In this document: piece after piece, positions 12,701-25,133 of the stretch | Layout: each line of letters starts with the position of its first letter | How positions within the stretch are numbered: the stretch's first letter is position 1 | Assembly (NCBI GenBank): GCA_934045905.1 | Contig: OW203770.1 | Location: 28,715,259-28,779,258 of the forward strand | From: Leuctra nigra | Taxonomy: Eukaryota; Arthropoda; Insecta; Plecoptera; Leuctridae | Length of the DNA stretch: 64,000 nucleotides | Direction of reading: 5' to 3' | Notes under the pieces: generated by a model | The model's database searches: none | The model's input: only the letters and a program-made list of their open reading frames with translations | What the model was told of the DNA's origin: nothing | Made by a program: the position numbers and the translations under genes

Positions 12701-15700
12701 TATGACCTCCTTGATGGTTACTCACAGCGCCTCCTGCAGCTCCCTCGCCTCGCGCTCCGTGGGCGTCTCCAGGTGCTATGACCTCCTTGATGGTTACTCA
12801 CAGCGCCTCCTGCAGCTCCCTCGCCTCGCGCTCCGTGGGCGTCTCCATGTGCTATGACCTCCTTGATGGTTACTCACAGCGCCTCCTGCAGCTCCCTCGC
12901 CTCGCGCTCCGTGGGCGTCTCCATGTGCTATGACCTCCTTGATGGTTACTCACAGCGCCTCCTGCAGCTCCCTCACCTCGCGCTCCGTGGGCGTCTCCAT
13001 GTGCTATGACCTCCTTGATGGTCACTCACAGCGCCTCCTGCAGCTCCCTCGCCTCGCGCTCCGTGGGCGTCTCCATGTGCTATGACCTCCTTGATGGTTA
13101 CTCACAGCGCCTCCTGCAGCTCCCTCGCCTCGAGCTCCGTGGGCGTCTCCATGTGCTATGACCTCCTTGATGGTTACTCACAGCGCCTCCTGCAGCTCCC
13201 TCGCCTCGCGCTCCGTGGGCGTCTCCATGTGCTATGACCTCCTTGATGGTTACTCACAGCGCCTCCTGCAGCTCCCTCGCCTCGCGCTCCGTGGGCGTCT
13301 CCATGTGCTATGACCTCCTTGATGGTTACTCACAGCGCCTCCTGCAGCTCCCTCGCCTCGCGCTTTGTGGGCGTCTCCATGTGCTATGACCTCCTTGATG
13401 GTTACTCACAGCGCCTCCTGCAGCTCCCTCGCCTCGCGCTCCGTGGGCGTCTCCATGTGCTATGACCTCCTTGATGGTTACTCACAGCGCCTCCTGCAGC
13501 TCCCTCGCCTCGCGCTCCGTGGGCGTCTCCATGTGCTATGACCTCCTTGAAGGTCACTCACAGCGCCTCCTGCAGCTCCCTCGCCTCGCGCTCCGTGGGC
13601 GTCTCCATGTACTATGACCTCCTTGATGGTTACTCACAGCGCCTCCTGCAGCTCCCTCGCCTCGCGCTCCGTGGGCGTCTCCATGTGCTATGACCTCCTT
13701 GATGGTCACTCACAGCGCCTCCTGCAGCTCCCTCGCCCTGCGCTCCGTGGGCGTCTCCATGTGCTATGACCTCCTTGATGGTCACTCACAGCGCCTCCTG
13801 CAGCTCCCTCGCCTCGCGCTCCGTGGGCGTCTCCATGTGCTATGACCTCCTTGATGGTTACTCACAGCGCCTCCTGCAGCTCCCTCGCCTCGCGCTCCGT
13901 GGGCGTCTCCATGTGCTATGACCTCCTTGATGGTTACTCACAGCGCCTCCTGCAGCTCCCTCGCCTCGCGCTCCGTGGGCGTCTCCATGTGCTATGACCT
14001 CCTTGATGGTTACTCACAGCGCCTCCTGCAGCTCCCTCGCCTCGCGCTCCGTGGGCGTCTCCATGTGCTATGACCTCCTTGATGGTTACTCACAGCGCCT
14101 CCTGCAGCTCCCTCGCCTCGCGCTCCGTGGGCGTCTCCAGGTGCTATGACCTCCTTGATGGTTACTCACAGCGCCTCCTGCAGCTCCCTCGCCTCGCGCT
14201 TCGTGGGCGTCTCCATGTGCTATGACCTCCTTGATGGTTACTCACAGCGCCTCCTGCAGCTCCCTCGCCTCGCGCTCCGTGGGCGTCTCCATGTGCTATG
14301 ACCTCCTTGATGGTTACTCACAGCGCCTCCTGCAGCTCCCTCGCCTCGCGCTTCGTGGGCGTCTCCATGTGCTATGACCTCCTTGATGGTTACTCACAGC
14401 GCCTCCTGCAGCTCTCTCGCCTCGCGCTCCGTGGGCGTCTCCATGTGCTATGACCTCCTTGATGGTTACTCACAGCGCCTTCTGCAGCTCCCTCGCCTCG
14501 CGCTCCGTGGGCGTCTCCATGTGCTATGACCTCCTTGATGGTTACTCACAGCGCCTCCTGCAGCTCCCTCGCCTCGCGCTCCGTGGGCGTCTCCATGTGC
14601 TATGACCTCCTTGATGGTTACTCACAGCGCCTCCTGCAGCTCCCTCGCCTCGCGCTCCGTGGGCGTCTCCATGTGCTATGACCTCCTTGATGGTTACTCA
14701 CAGCGCCTCCTGCAGCTCCCTCGCCTCGCGCTCCGTGGGCGTCTCCATGTGCTATGACCTCCTTGATGGTTACTCACAGCGCCTCCTGCAGCTCCCTCGC
14801 CTCGCGCTCCGTGGGCGTCTCCATGTGCTATCACCTCCTTGATGGTTACTCACAGCGCCTCCTGCAGCTCCCTCGCCTCGCGCTCCGTGGGCGTCTCCAG
14901 GTGCTATGACCTCCTTGATGGTTACTCACAGCGCCTCCTGCAGCTCCCTCGCCTCGCGCTCCGTGGGCGTCTCCATGTGCTATGACCTCCTTGATGGTTA
15001 CTCACAGCGCCTCCTGCAGCTCCCTCGCCTCGCGCTCCGTGGGCGTCTCCATGTGCTATGACCTCCTTGATGGTTACTCACAGCGCCTCCTGCAGCTCCC
15101 TCGCCCTGCGCTCCGTGGGCGTCTCCATGTACTATGACCTCCTTGATGGTTACTCATAGCGCCTCCTGCAGCTCCCTCGCCTCGCGCTCCGTGGGCGTCT
15201 CCATGTGCTATGACCTCCTTGATGGTTACTCACAGCGCCTCCTGCAGCTCCCTCGCCTCGCGCTCCGTGGGCGTCTCCATGTGCTATGACCTCCTTGATG
15301 GTAACTCACAGCGCCTCCTGCAGCTCCCTCGCCTCGCGCTCCGTGGGCGTCTCCATGTGCTATGACCTCCTTGATGGTCACTCACAGCGCCTCCTGCAGC
15401 TCCCTCGCCTCGCGCTCCGTGGGCGTCTCCATGTGCTATGACCTCCTTGATGGTTACTCACAGCGCCTCCTGCAGCTCCCTCGCCTCGCGCTCCGTGGGC
15501 GTCTCCATGTGCTATGACCTCCTTGATGGTTACTCACAGCGCCTCCTGCAGCTCCCTCGCCTCGCGCTCCGTGGGCGTCTCCATGTGCTATGACCTCCTT
15601 GATGGTTACTCACAGCGCCTCCTGCAGCTCCCTCGCCTCGCGCTCCGTGGGCGTCTCCATGTGCTATGACCTCCTTGATGGTTACTCACAGCGCCTCCTG

Positions 15701-18700
15701 CAGCTCCCTCGCCTCGCGCTCCGTGGGCGTCTCCATGTGCTATGACCTCCTTGATGGTTACTCACAGCGCCTCCTGCAGCTCCCTCGCCTCGCGCTCCGT
15801 GGGCGTCTCCATGTGCTATGACCTCCTTGATGGTACCTCACAGCGCCTCCTGCAGCTCCCTCGCCTCGCGCTCCGTGGGCGTCTCCATGTGCTATGACCT
15901 CCTTGACGGTTACTCACAGCGCCTCCTGCAGCTCCCTCGCCTCGCGCTCCGTGGGCGTCTCCATGTGCTATGACCTCCTTGATGGTTACTCACAGCGCCT
16001 CCTGCAGCTCCCTCGCCTCGCGCTCCGTGGGCGTCTCCATGTGCTATGACCTCCTTGATGATTACTCACAGCGCCTCCTTAAGCTCCCTCGCCTCGCGCT
16101 CCGTGGGCGTCTCCATGTGCTATGACCTCCTTGATGGTTACTCACAGCGCCTCCTGCAGCTCCCTCGCCTCGCGCTCCGTGGGCGTCTCCATGTGCTATG
16201 ACCTCCTTGATGGTTACTCACAGCGCCTCCTGCAGCTCCCTCGCCTCGCGCTCCGTGGGCGTCTCCATGTGCTATGACCTCCTTGATGGTTACTCACAGC
16301 GCCTCCTGCAGCTCCCTCGCCTCGCGCTCCGTGGGCGTCTCCATGTGCTATGACCTCCTTGATGGTTACTCACAGCGCCTCCTGCAGCTCCCTCGCCTCG
16401 CGCTCCGTGGGCGTCTCCATGTGCTATGACCTCCTTGATGGTTACTCACAGCGCCTCCTGCAGCTCCCTCGCCTCGCGCTCCGTGGGCGTCTCCATGTGC
16501 TATGACCTCCTTGATGGTTACTCACAGCACCTCCTGCAGCTCCCTCGCCTCGCGCTCCGTGGGCGTCTCCATGTGCTATGACCTCCTTGATGGTTACTCA
16601 CAGCGCCTCCTGCAGCTCCCTCGCCTCGCGCTCCGTGGGCGTCTCCATGTGCTATGACCTCCTTGATGGTTACTCACAGCGCCTCCTGCAGCTCCCTCGC
16701 CTCGCGCTCCGTGGGCGTCTCCATGTGCTATGACCACCTTGATGGTTACTCACAGCGCCTCCTGCAGCTCTCTCGCCTCGCGCTCCGTGGGCGTCTCCAT
16801 GTGCTATGACCTCCTTGATGGTTACTCACAGCGCCTCCTGCAGCTCCCTCGCCTCGCGCTCCGTGGGCGTCTCCATGTGCTATGACCTCCTTGATGGTTA
16901 CTCACAGCGCCTCCTGCAGCTCCCTCGCCTCGCGCTCCGTGGGCGTCTCCATGTGCTATGACCTCCTTGATGGTTACTCACAGCGCCTCCTGCAGCTCCC
17001 TTGCCTCGCGCTCCGTGGGCGTCTCCATGTGCTATGACCTCCTTGATGGTTACTCACAGCGCCTCCTGCAGCTCCCTCGCCTCGCGCTCCGTGGGCGTCT
17101 CCATGTGCTATGACCTCCTTGATGGTTACTCACAGCGCCTCCTGCAGCTCCCTCGCCTCGCGCTCCGTGGGCGTCTCCATGTGCTATGACCTCCTTGATG
17201 GTCACTCACAGCGCCTCCTGCAGCTCCCTCGCCTCGCGCTCCGTGGGCGTCTCCATGTGCTATGACCTCCTTGATGGTTACTCACAGCGCCTCCTGCAGC
17301 TCCCTCGCCTCGCGCTCCGTGGGCGTCTCCATGTGCTATGACCTCCTTGATGGTTACTCACAGCGCCTCCTGCAGCTCCCTCGCCTCGCGCTCCGTGGCC
17401 GTCTCCATGTACTATGACCTCCTTGATGGTAACTCACAGCGCCTCCTGCAGCTCTCTCGCCTCGCGCTCCGTGGGCGTCTCCATGTGCTATGACCTCCTT
17501 GATGGTTACTCACAGCGCCTCCTGCAGCTCCCTCGCCTCGCGCTCCGTGGGCGTCTCCATGTGCTATGACCTCCTTGATGGTTACTCACAGCGCCTCCTG
17601 CAGCTCCCTCGCCTCGCGCTCCGTGGGCGTCTCCATGTGCTATGACCTCCTTGATGGTTACTCACAGCGCCTCCTGCAGCTCCCTGCCTCGCGCTCCGTG
17701 GGCGTCTCCATGTGCTATGACCTCCTTGATGGTCACTCACAGCGCCTCCTGCAGCTCTCTCGCCTCGCGCTCCGTGGGCGTCTCCATGTGCTATGACCTC
17801 CTTGATGGTTACTCACAGCGCCTCCTGCAGCTCCCTCGCCTCGCGCTCCGTGGGCGTCTCCATGTGCTATGACCTCCTTGATGATTACTCACAGCGCCTC
17901 CTTAAGCTCCCTCGCCTCGCGCTCCGTGGGCGTCTCCATGTGCTATGACCTCCTTGATGGTTACTCACAGCGCCTCCTGCAGCTCCCTCGCCTCGCGCTC
18001 CGTGGGCGTCTCCATGTGCTATGACCTCCTTGATGGTTACTCACAGCGCCTCCTGCAGCTCCCTCGCCTCGCGCTCCGTGGGCGTCTCCATGTACTATGA
18101 CCTCCTTGATGGTTACTCACAGCGCCTCCTGCAGCTCCCTCGCCTCGCGCTCCGTGGGCGTCTCCATGTGCTATGACCTCCTTGATGGTTACTCACAGCG
18201 CCTCCTGCAGCTCCCTCGCCTCGCGCTCCGTGGGCGTCTCCATGTGCTATGACCTCCTTGATGGTTACTCACAGCGCCTCCTGCAGCTCCCTCGCCTCGC
18301 GCTCCGTGGGCGTCTCCATGTGCTATGACCTCCTTGATGGTTACTTACAGCGCCTCCTGCAGCTCCCTCGCCTCGCGCTCCGTGGGCGTCTCCATGTGCT
18401 ATGACCTCCTTGATGGTTACTCACAGCGCCTCCTGCAGCTCCCTCGCCTCGCGCTCCGTGGGCGTCTCCATGTGCTATGACCTCCTTGATGGTTACTCAC
18501 AGCGCCTCCTGCAGCTCCCTCGCCTCGCGCTCCGTGGGCGTCTCCATGTGCTATGACCTCCTTGATGGTTACTCACAGCGCCTCCTGCAGCTCCCTCGCC
18601 TCGCGCTCCGTGGGCGTCTCCATGTGCTATGACCTCCTTGATGGTTACTCACAGCGCCTCCTGCAGCTCCCTCGCCTCGCGCTCCGTGGGCGTCTCTATG

Positions 18701-21700
18701 TGCTATGACCTCCTTGATGGTTACTCACAGCGCCTCCTGCAGCTCCCTCGCCTCGCGCTCCGTGGGCGTCTCCATGTGCTATGACCTCCTTGATGGTTAC
18801 TCACAGCGCCTCCTGCAGCTCCCTCGCCTCGCGCTCCGTGGGCGTCTCCATGTGCTATGACCTCCTTGATGGTTACTCACAGCGCCTCCTGCAGCTCCCT
18901 CGCCTCGCGCTCCGTGGGCGTCTCCATGTGCTATGACCTCCTTGATGGTTACTCACAGCGCCTCCTGCAGCTCCCTCGCCTCGCGCTCCGTGGGCGTCTC
19001 CATGTGCTATGACCTCCTTGATGGTTACTCACAGCGCCTCCTGCAGCTCCCTCGCCTCGCGCTCCGTGGGCGTCTCCATGTGCTATGACCTCCTTGATGG
19101 TTACTCACAGCGCCTCCTGCAGCTCCCTCGCCTCGCGCTCCGTGGGCGTCTCCATGTGCTATGACCTCCTTGATGGTTACTCACAGCGCCTCCTGCAGCT
19201 CCCTCGCCTCGCGCTCCGTGGGCGTCTCCATGTGCTATGACCTCCTTGATGGTTACTCACAGCGCCTCCTGCAGCTCTCTCGCCTCGCGCTCCGTGGGCG
19301 TCTCCATGTGCTATGACCTCCTTGATGGTTACTCACAGCGCCTCCTGCAGCTCCCTCGCCTCGCGCTCCGTGGGCGTCTCCATGTGCTATGACCTCCTTG
19401 ATGGTTACTCACAGCGCCTCCTGCAGCTCCCTCGCCTCGCGCTCCGTGGGCGTCTCCATGTGCTATGACCTCCTTGATGGTTACTCACAGCGCCTCCTGC
19501 AGCTCTCTTGCCTCGCGCTCCGTGGGCGTCTCCATGTGCTATGACCTCCTTGATGGTTACTCACAGCGCCTCCTGCAGCTCCCTCGCCTCGCGCTCCGTG
19601 GGCGTCTCCATGTGCTATGACCTCCTTGATGGTTACTCACAGCGCCTCCTGCAGCTCCCTCGCCTCGCGCTCCGTGGGCGTCTCCATGTGCTATGACCTC
19701 CTTGATGGTCACTCACAGCGCCTCCTGCAGCTCCCTCGCCTCGCGCTCCGTGGGCGTCTCCATGTGCTATGACCTCCTTGATGGTTACTCACAGCGCCTC
19801 CTGCAGCTCCCTCGCCTCGCGCTCCGTGGGCGTCTCCATGTGCTATGACCTCCTTGATGGTTACTCACAGCGCCTCCTGCAGCTCCCTCGCCTCGCGCTC
19901 CGTGGGCGTCTCCATGTACTATGACCTCCTTGATGGTAACTCACAGCGCCTCCTGCAGCTCTCTCGCCTCGCGCTCCGTGGGCGTCTCCATGTGCTATGA
20001 CCTCCTTGATGGTTACTCACAGCGCCTCCTGCAGCTCCCTCGCCTCGCGCTCCGTGGGCGTCTCCATGTGCTATGACCTCCTTGATGGTTACTCACAGCG
20101 CCTCCTGCTGCTCCCTCGCCTCGCGCTCCGTGGGCGTCTCCATGTGCTATGACCTCCTTGATGGTTACTCACAGCGCCTCCTGCAGCTCCCTTGCCTCGC
20201 GCTCCGTGGGCGTCTCCATGTGCTATGACCTCCTTGATGGTCACTCACAGCGCCTCCTGCAGCTCTCTCGCCTCGCGCTCCGTGGGAGTCTCCATGTGCT
20301 ATGACCTCCTTGATGGTTACTCACAGCGCCTCCTGCAGCTCCCTCGCCTCGCGCTCCGTGGGCGTCTCCATGTGCTATGACCTCCTTGATGATTACTCAC
20401 AGCGCCTCCTTAAGCTCCCTCGCCTCGCGCTCCGTGGGCGTCTCCATGTGCTATGACCTCCTTGATGGTTACTCACAGCGCCTCCTGCAGCTCCCTCGCC
20501 TCGCGCTCCGTGGGCGTCTCCATGTGCTATGACCTCCTTGATGGTTACTCACAGCGCCTCCTGCAGCTCCCTCGCCTCGCGCTCCGTGGGCGTCTCCATG
20601 TGCTATGACCTCCTTGATGGTTACTCACAGCGCCTCCTGCAGCTCCCTCGCCTCGCGCTCCGTGGGCGTCTCCATGTGCTATGACCTCCTTGATGGTTAC
20701 TCACAGCGCCTCCTGCAGCTCCCTCGCCTCGCGCTCCGTGGGCGTCTCCATGTGCTATGACCTCCTTGATGGTAACTCACAGCGCCTCCTGCAGCTCCCT
20801 CGCCTCGCGCTCCGTGGGCGTCTCCATGTGCTATGACCTTATTGATGGTTACTCACAGCGCCTCCTGCAGCTCCCTCGCCTCGCGCTCCGTGGGCGTCTC
20901 CATGTGCTATGACCTCCTTGATGGTTACTCACAGCGCCTCCTGCAGCTCCCTCGCCTCGCGCTCCGTGGGCGTCTCCATGTGCTATGACCTCCTTGATGG
21001 TTACTCACAGCGCCTCCTGCAGCTCCCTCGCCTCGCGCTCCGTGGGCGTCTCCATGTGCTATGACCTCCTTGATGGTTACTCACAGCGCCTCCTGCAGCT
21101 CCCTCGCCTCGCGCTCCGTGGGCGTCTCCATGTGCTATGACCTCCTTGATGGTTACTCACAGCGCCTCCTGCAGCTCCCTCGCCTCGCGCTCCGTGGGCG
21201 TCTCCATGTGCTATGACCTCCTTGATGGTTACTCACAGCGCCTCCTGCAGCTCCCTCGCCTCGCGCTCCGTGGGCGTCTCCATGTGCTATGACCTCCTTG
21301 ATGGTTACTCACAGCGCCTCCTGCAGCTCCCTCGCCTCGCGCTCCGTGGGCGTCTCCATGTGCTATGACCTCCTTGATGGTTACTCACAGCGCCTCCTGC
21401 AGCTCCCTCGCCTCGCGCTCCGTGGGCGTCTCCATGTGCTATGACCTCCTTGATGGTAACTCACAGCGCCTCCTGCAGCTCCCTCGCCTCGCGCTCCGTG
21501 GGCGTCTCCATGTGCTATGACCTCATTGATGGTTACTCACAGCGCCTCCTGCAGCTCCCTCGCCTCGCGCTCCGTGGGCGTCTCCATGTGCTATGACCTC
21601 CTTGATGGTTACTCACAGCGCCTCCTGCAGCTCCCTCGCCTCGCGCTTTGTAGGCGTCTCCATGTGCTATGACCTCCTAGATGGTTACTCACAATGCCTC

Positions 21701-22120
21701 CTGCAGCTCCCTCGCCTCGCGCTCCGTGGGCGTCTCCATGTACTATGACCTCCTTGATGGTTACTCACAGCGCCTCCTGCAGCTCCCTCGCCTCGCGCTC
21801 CGTGGGCGTCTCCATGTGCTATGACCTCCTTGATGGTCACTCACAGCGCCTCCTGCAGCTCCCTCGCCTCGCGCTCCGTGGGCGTCTCCATGTGCTATGA
21901 CCTCCTTGATGGTTACTCACAGCGCCTCCTGCAGCTCCCTCGCCTCGCGCTCCGTGGGCGTCTCCATGTGCTATGACCTCCTTGATGGTTACTCACAGCG
22001 CCTCCTGCAGCTCCCTCGCCTCGCGCTTTGTGGGCGTCTCCATGTGCTATGACCTCCTAGATGGTTACTCACAGCGCCTCCTGCAGCTCCCTCGCCTCGC
22101 GCTCCGTGGGCGTCTCCATG
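6712..22120 (-). repeat. Array 1: 76-bp minisatellite copying exon E's end and its 5' splice site, about 203 copies
   Basis: A nearly uniform 76-bp unit runs for 15.4 kb. Read on the minus strand, each unit holds 48 bases identical to the end of exon E (encoding METPTEREARELQEAL), the donor GTGAGT, and about 28 intronic bases (…AACCATCAAGGAGGTCATAG…). The rightmost unit is the genuine exon/intron junction at 22073/22072. Units differ at few sites: the base after GGT in ggt(t/c/a)actcac, ccctgcg for cctcgcg, gagctcc, tttgtggg, and ccttaagc. Recurring strings of these variants show higher-order duplications. One unit near 17685 has lost a base. The unit is not a multiple of three, so the array carries no long frame. 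Confidence 0.95.
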
Positions 22121-22305
22121 CCCATGGCGCGGTATCGCTCGTCCTCCTCCTCCTGCAGACGCAGCGAGTGCTCGCCCCAGATATGGTCGTCCTCGTGGTC
22201 CTCAACGTCGTCGTCCATCTGGTCGTGCGCGTAGATGAACACCAGGAACATGGTGAGGCCGGCGCCGAGGGTGACCAGACCCAAGTAGATGGCGTGGATG
22301 TACAG
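22073..22305 (-). CDS. SLC15-like peptide transporter, exon E (last membrane helix and acidic tail)
   Basis: The exon follows acceptor CCGCCAG (AG at 22307-22306) and ends at donor GCT|GTGAGT (22072-22067), leaving phase 2. It encodes 77 residues. First comes a hydrophobic segment LYIHAIYLGLVTLGAGLTMF, continuing LVFIYAHDQ, which is the last transmembrane helix. A strongly acidic cytoplasmic stretch follows (MDDDVEDHEDDHIWGEH), then a charged, helix-like tail ending ARELQEA plus the split Leu codon. Read straight through, the frame stops at once (CTG TGA), so the exon could in principle be terminal. The phase match to exon F and the donor motif favour splicing. The last 48 bases are the exonic part of the 76-bp minisatellite unit. 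Confidence 0.82.
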
Positions 22306-22610
22306 CTGGCGGCAGACATAACATCCATTTCACAAGGGAAATAGAGTTCACATATTTTCACACTGATGACATAATCGCGTCACCATTACCATTACAATTC
22401 CGCTTTGGTGAATATCACTCATGTGTTGGAATGACCACTTCAATTGTACCACTTGTACCTCTACAATTGTATATTTTCTTGTCTCGCAAGAAACAAGGCA
22501 CGAAGCAAAAATGAAAAGGGGCTACGAATATAAAATCAGACTGATCATGTGAACATTATCGATATTATGAACCAGTGTTTCTCTCTGAATTGGCTAAACA
22601 GGCCGAGCGC
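22306..22610. other. Intron D-E, 3' portion
   Basis: About 300 bp of plain AT-rich intron lie between array 2 and the exon E acceptor. The polypyrimidine tract before the acceptor is short and weak. I see no other feature. Confidence 0.5.
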
Positions 22611-24670
22611 TTGTATCGCCTCAATGATCGAGTGATCTCCGGCCGAGCGCTTGTATCGCCTCAATGATCGAGTGATCTCCGGCCGAGCGCTGGTATCGCC
22701 TCAATGATCGAGTGATCTCCGGCCGAGCGCTTGTATCGCCTCAATGATCGAGTGATCTCCGGCCGAGCGCTCGTATCGCCTCAATGATCGAGTGATCTCC
22801 GGCCGAGCGCTAGTATCGCCTCAATGATCGAGTGATCTCCGGCCGAGCGCTCGTATCGCCTCAATGATCGAGTGATCTCCGGCCGAGCGCTTGTATCGCC
22901 TCAATGATCGAGTGATCTCCGGCCGAGCGCTCGTATCGCCTCAATGATCGAGTGATCTCCGGCCGAGCGCTCGTATCGCCTCAATGATCGAGTGATCTCC
23001 GGCCGAGCGCTCGTATCGCCTCAATGATCGAGTGATCTCCGGCCGAGCGCTAGTATCGCCTCAATGATCGAGTGATCTCCGGCCGAGCGCTGGTATCGCC
23101 TCAATGATCGAGTGATCTCCGGCCGAGCGCTTGTATCGCCTCAATGATCGAGTGATCTCCGGCCGAGCGCTCGTATCGCCTCAATGATCGAGTGACCTCC
23201 GGCCGAGCGCTAGTATCGCCTCAATGATCGAGTGATCTCCGGCCGAGCGCTTGTATCGCCTCAATGATCGAGTGATCTCCGGCCGAGCGCTTGTATCGCC
23301 TCAATGATCGAGTGATCTCCGGCCGAGCGCTCGTATCGCCTCAATGATCGAGTGATCTCCGGCCGAGCGCTCGTATCGCCTCAATGATCGAGTGATCTCC
23401 GGCCGAGCGCTCGTATCGCCTCAATGATCGAGTGATCTCCGGCCGAGCGCTCGTATCGCCTCAATGATCGAGTGATCTCCGGCCGAGCGCTCGTATCGCC
23501 TCAATGATCGAGTGATCTCCGGCCGAGCGCTCGTATCGCCTCAATGATCGAGTGATCTCCGGCCGAGCGCTCGTATCGCCTCAATGATCGAGTGATCTCC
23601 GGCCGAGCGCTCGTATCGCCTCAATGATCGAGTGATCTCCGGCCGAGCGCTCGTATCGCCTCAATGATCGAGTGATCTCCGGCCGAGCGCTCGTATCGCC
23701 TCAATGATCGAGTGATCTCCGGCCGAGCGCTCGTATCGCCTCAATGATCGAGTGATCTCCGGCCGAGCGCTCGTATCGCCTCAATGATCGAGTGATCTCC
23801 GGCCGAGCGCTCGTATCGCCTCAATGATCGAGTGATCTCCGGCCGAGCGCTCGTATCGCCTCAATGATCGAGTGATCTCCGGCCGAGCGCTCGTATCGCC
23901 TCAATGATCGAGTGATCTCCGGCCGAGCGCTCGTATCGCCTCAATGATCGAGTGATCTCCGGCCGAGCGCTCGTATCGCCTCAATGATCGAGTGATCTCC
24001 GGCCGAGCGCTCGTATCGCCTCAATGATCGAGTGATCTCCGGCCGAGCGCTCGTATCGCCTCAATGATCGAGTGATCTCCGGCCGAGCGCTCGTATCGCC
24101 TCAATGATCGAGTGATCTCCGGCCGAGCGCTCGTATCGCCTCAATGATCGAGTGATCTCCGGCCGAGCGCTCGTATCGCCTCAATGATCGAGTGATCTCC
24201 GGCCGAGCGCTCGTATCGCCTCAATGATCGAGTGATCTCCGGCCGAGCGCTCGTATCGCCTCAATGATCGAGTGATCTCCGGCCGAGCGCTCGTATCGCC
24301 TCAATGATCGAGTGATCTCCGGCCGAGCGCTCGTATCGCCTCAATGATCGAGTGATCTCCGGCCGAGCGCTCGTATCGCCTCAATGATCGAGTGATCTCC
24401 GGCCGAGCGCTCGTATCGCCTCAATGATCGAGTGATCTCCGGCCGAGCGCTCGTATCGCCTCAATGATCGAGTGATCTCCGGCCGAGCGCTCGTATCGCC
24501 TCAATGATCGAGTGATCTCCGGCCGAGCGCTCGTATCGCCTCAATGATCGAGTGATCTCCGGCCGAGCGCTCGTATCGCCTCAATGATCGAGTGATCTCC
24601 GGCCGAGCGCTCGTATCGCCTCAATGATCGAGTGATCTCCGGCCGAGCGCTCGTATCGCCTCAATGATCG
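22611..24670 (-). repeat. Array 2: 40-bp minisatellite abutting the exon D donor, about 51.5 copies
   Basis: The 40-bp unit (plus strand starts ggccgagcgctcgtatcgcc) runs without length change for 2060 bp. It ends seven bases from the last base of exon D, so the intron reads GTGAGAG and then enters the first repeat unit. Unlike arrays 1 and 3, the unit does not include the donor or exon bases. From about 23300 to the donor all copies look identical. The copies farther from the exon vary at one position (t[t/g/c/a]gtatcg), where all four bases occur. Confidence 0.95.
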
Positions 24671-24677
24671 CTCTCAC

Positions 24678-24791
24678 CACACGCTTGATGAAGAACTTGG
24701 TGGACATCTCGACGATGATGATGATCAAGTTGCCGAGGGCGATGAGCAGGAACCACACGGCCAACACGAACGAGTGCATGCGCTTCGGCAC
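24678..24791 (-). CDS. SLC15-like peptide transporter, exon D (membrane helix 11 region)
   Basis: The exon is 114 bases, phase 0 at both ends, with acceptor TGCGCAG (AG 24793-24792) and donor GTG|GTGAGA (24677-24672). It encodes 38 residues: VPKRMHSFVLAVWFLLIALG then NLIIIIVEMSTKFFIKRV. This matches the POT-family pattern xAPxxMKSxxxAxWLLxxAxGN: the P, M, S, A, W, LL/FLL, A, GN positions all line up. The hydrophobic core is the eleventh membrane helix in the standard twelve-helix topology. It joins exon C in frame (…VYRQ + VPKRM…, family pattern …FSYSQ + AP..MKS). This and exon C are the strongest evidence for the family call. Confidence 0.87.
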
Positions 24792-24855
24792 CTGCGCAGA
24801 TATCACCATTCAGTGGGGACATATCTTAAGGGGGCTAAACGATTAAGTCACATCA

Positions 24856-25133
24856 TTTTTTTTGTCCGGGGCTTAACGTCGCACTGTTCTGCAGCGAGGC
24901 TAATGGCGACGGATGAATGATTATGATGATGACTGGGAGATGATGGTGAAGAGTAGGTAAGGATGGAAGGCGGAAAGGATGCGGTCGTGGCCTATTAGTA
25001 GGGTACTTTCCCAGCATTTGCCTGTCGACTGAGGGAAAACCACGAAAAAAACCCAGTCAGGGAGGACGGCCGCGGGAATCGAACCAGGGCCTCCGGAAAA
25101 CAAGCTCAGAGCGTTAACCACTCAGCCAACCTT
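24856..25133 (-). mobile_element. tRNA-derived SINE
   Basis: On the minus strand the element starts with GGTTGGCTGAGTGGTTAACG (A-box) and has a B-box GGTTCGATTCC about 45 bases later. A conserved-looking body follows (CTGACTGGG, then CCTCAGTCGACAGGCAAATG), and it ends in GACGTTAAGCCCCGGACAAAA plus poly-A. This is a typical tRNA-head SINE with an A-rich tail. It lies in the intron between exons C and D, in the gene's orientation. A 66-codon frame inside it is not a gene. Confidence 0.85.

Noticed and set aside
22069..22305. Exon E as the terminal exon, ending QEAL-stop
   Set aside because: Possible, but the stop arises from reading through GTGAGT. The phase match and acidic continuation in exon F, and the parallel with exon A, favour splicing. 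Kept as an alternative in the exon entry.
22065..22361. 98-codon Arg/Ser/Thr-rich minus frame overlapping exon E
   Set aside because: It is an out-of-frame shadow of GC-rich exon E; the exon's proper frame gives a membrane helix and acidic tail.
22611..24670. CRISPR-like array of 40-bp repeats
   Set aside because: There are no unique spacers between repeats, no cas genes, and the context is an intron in eukaryotic DNA.
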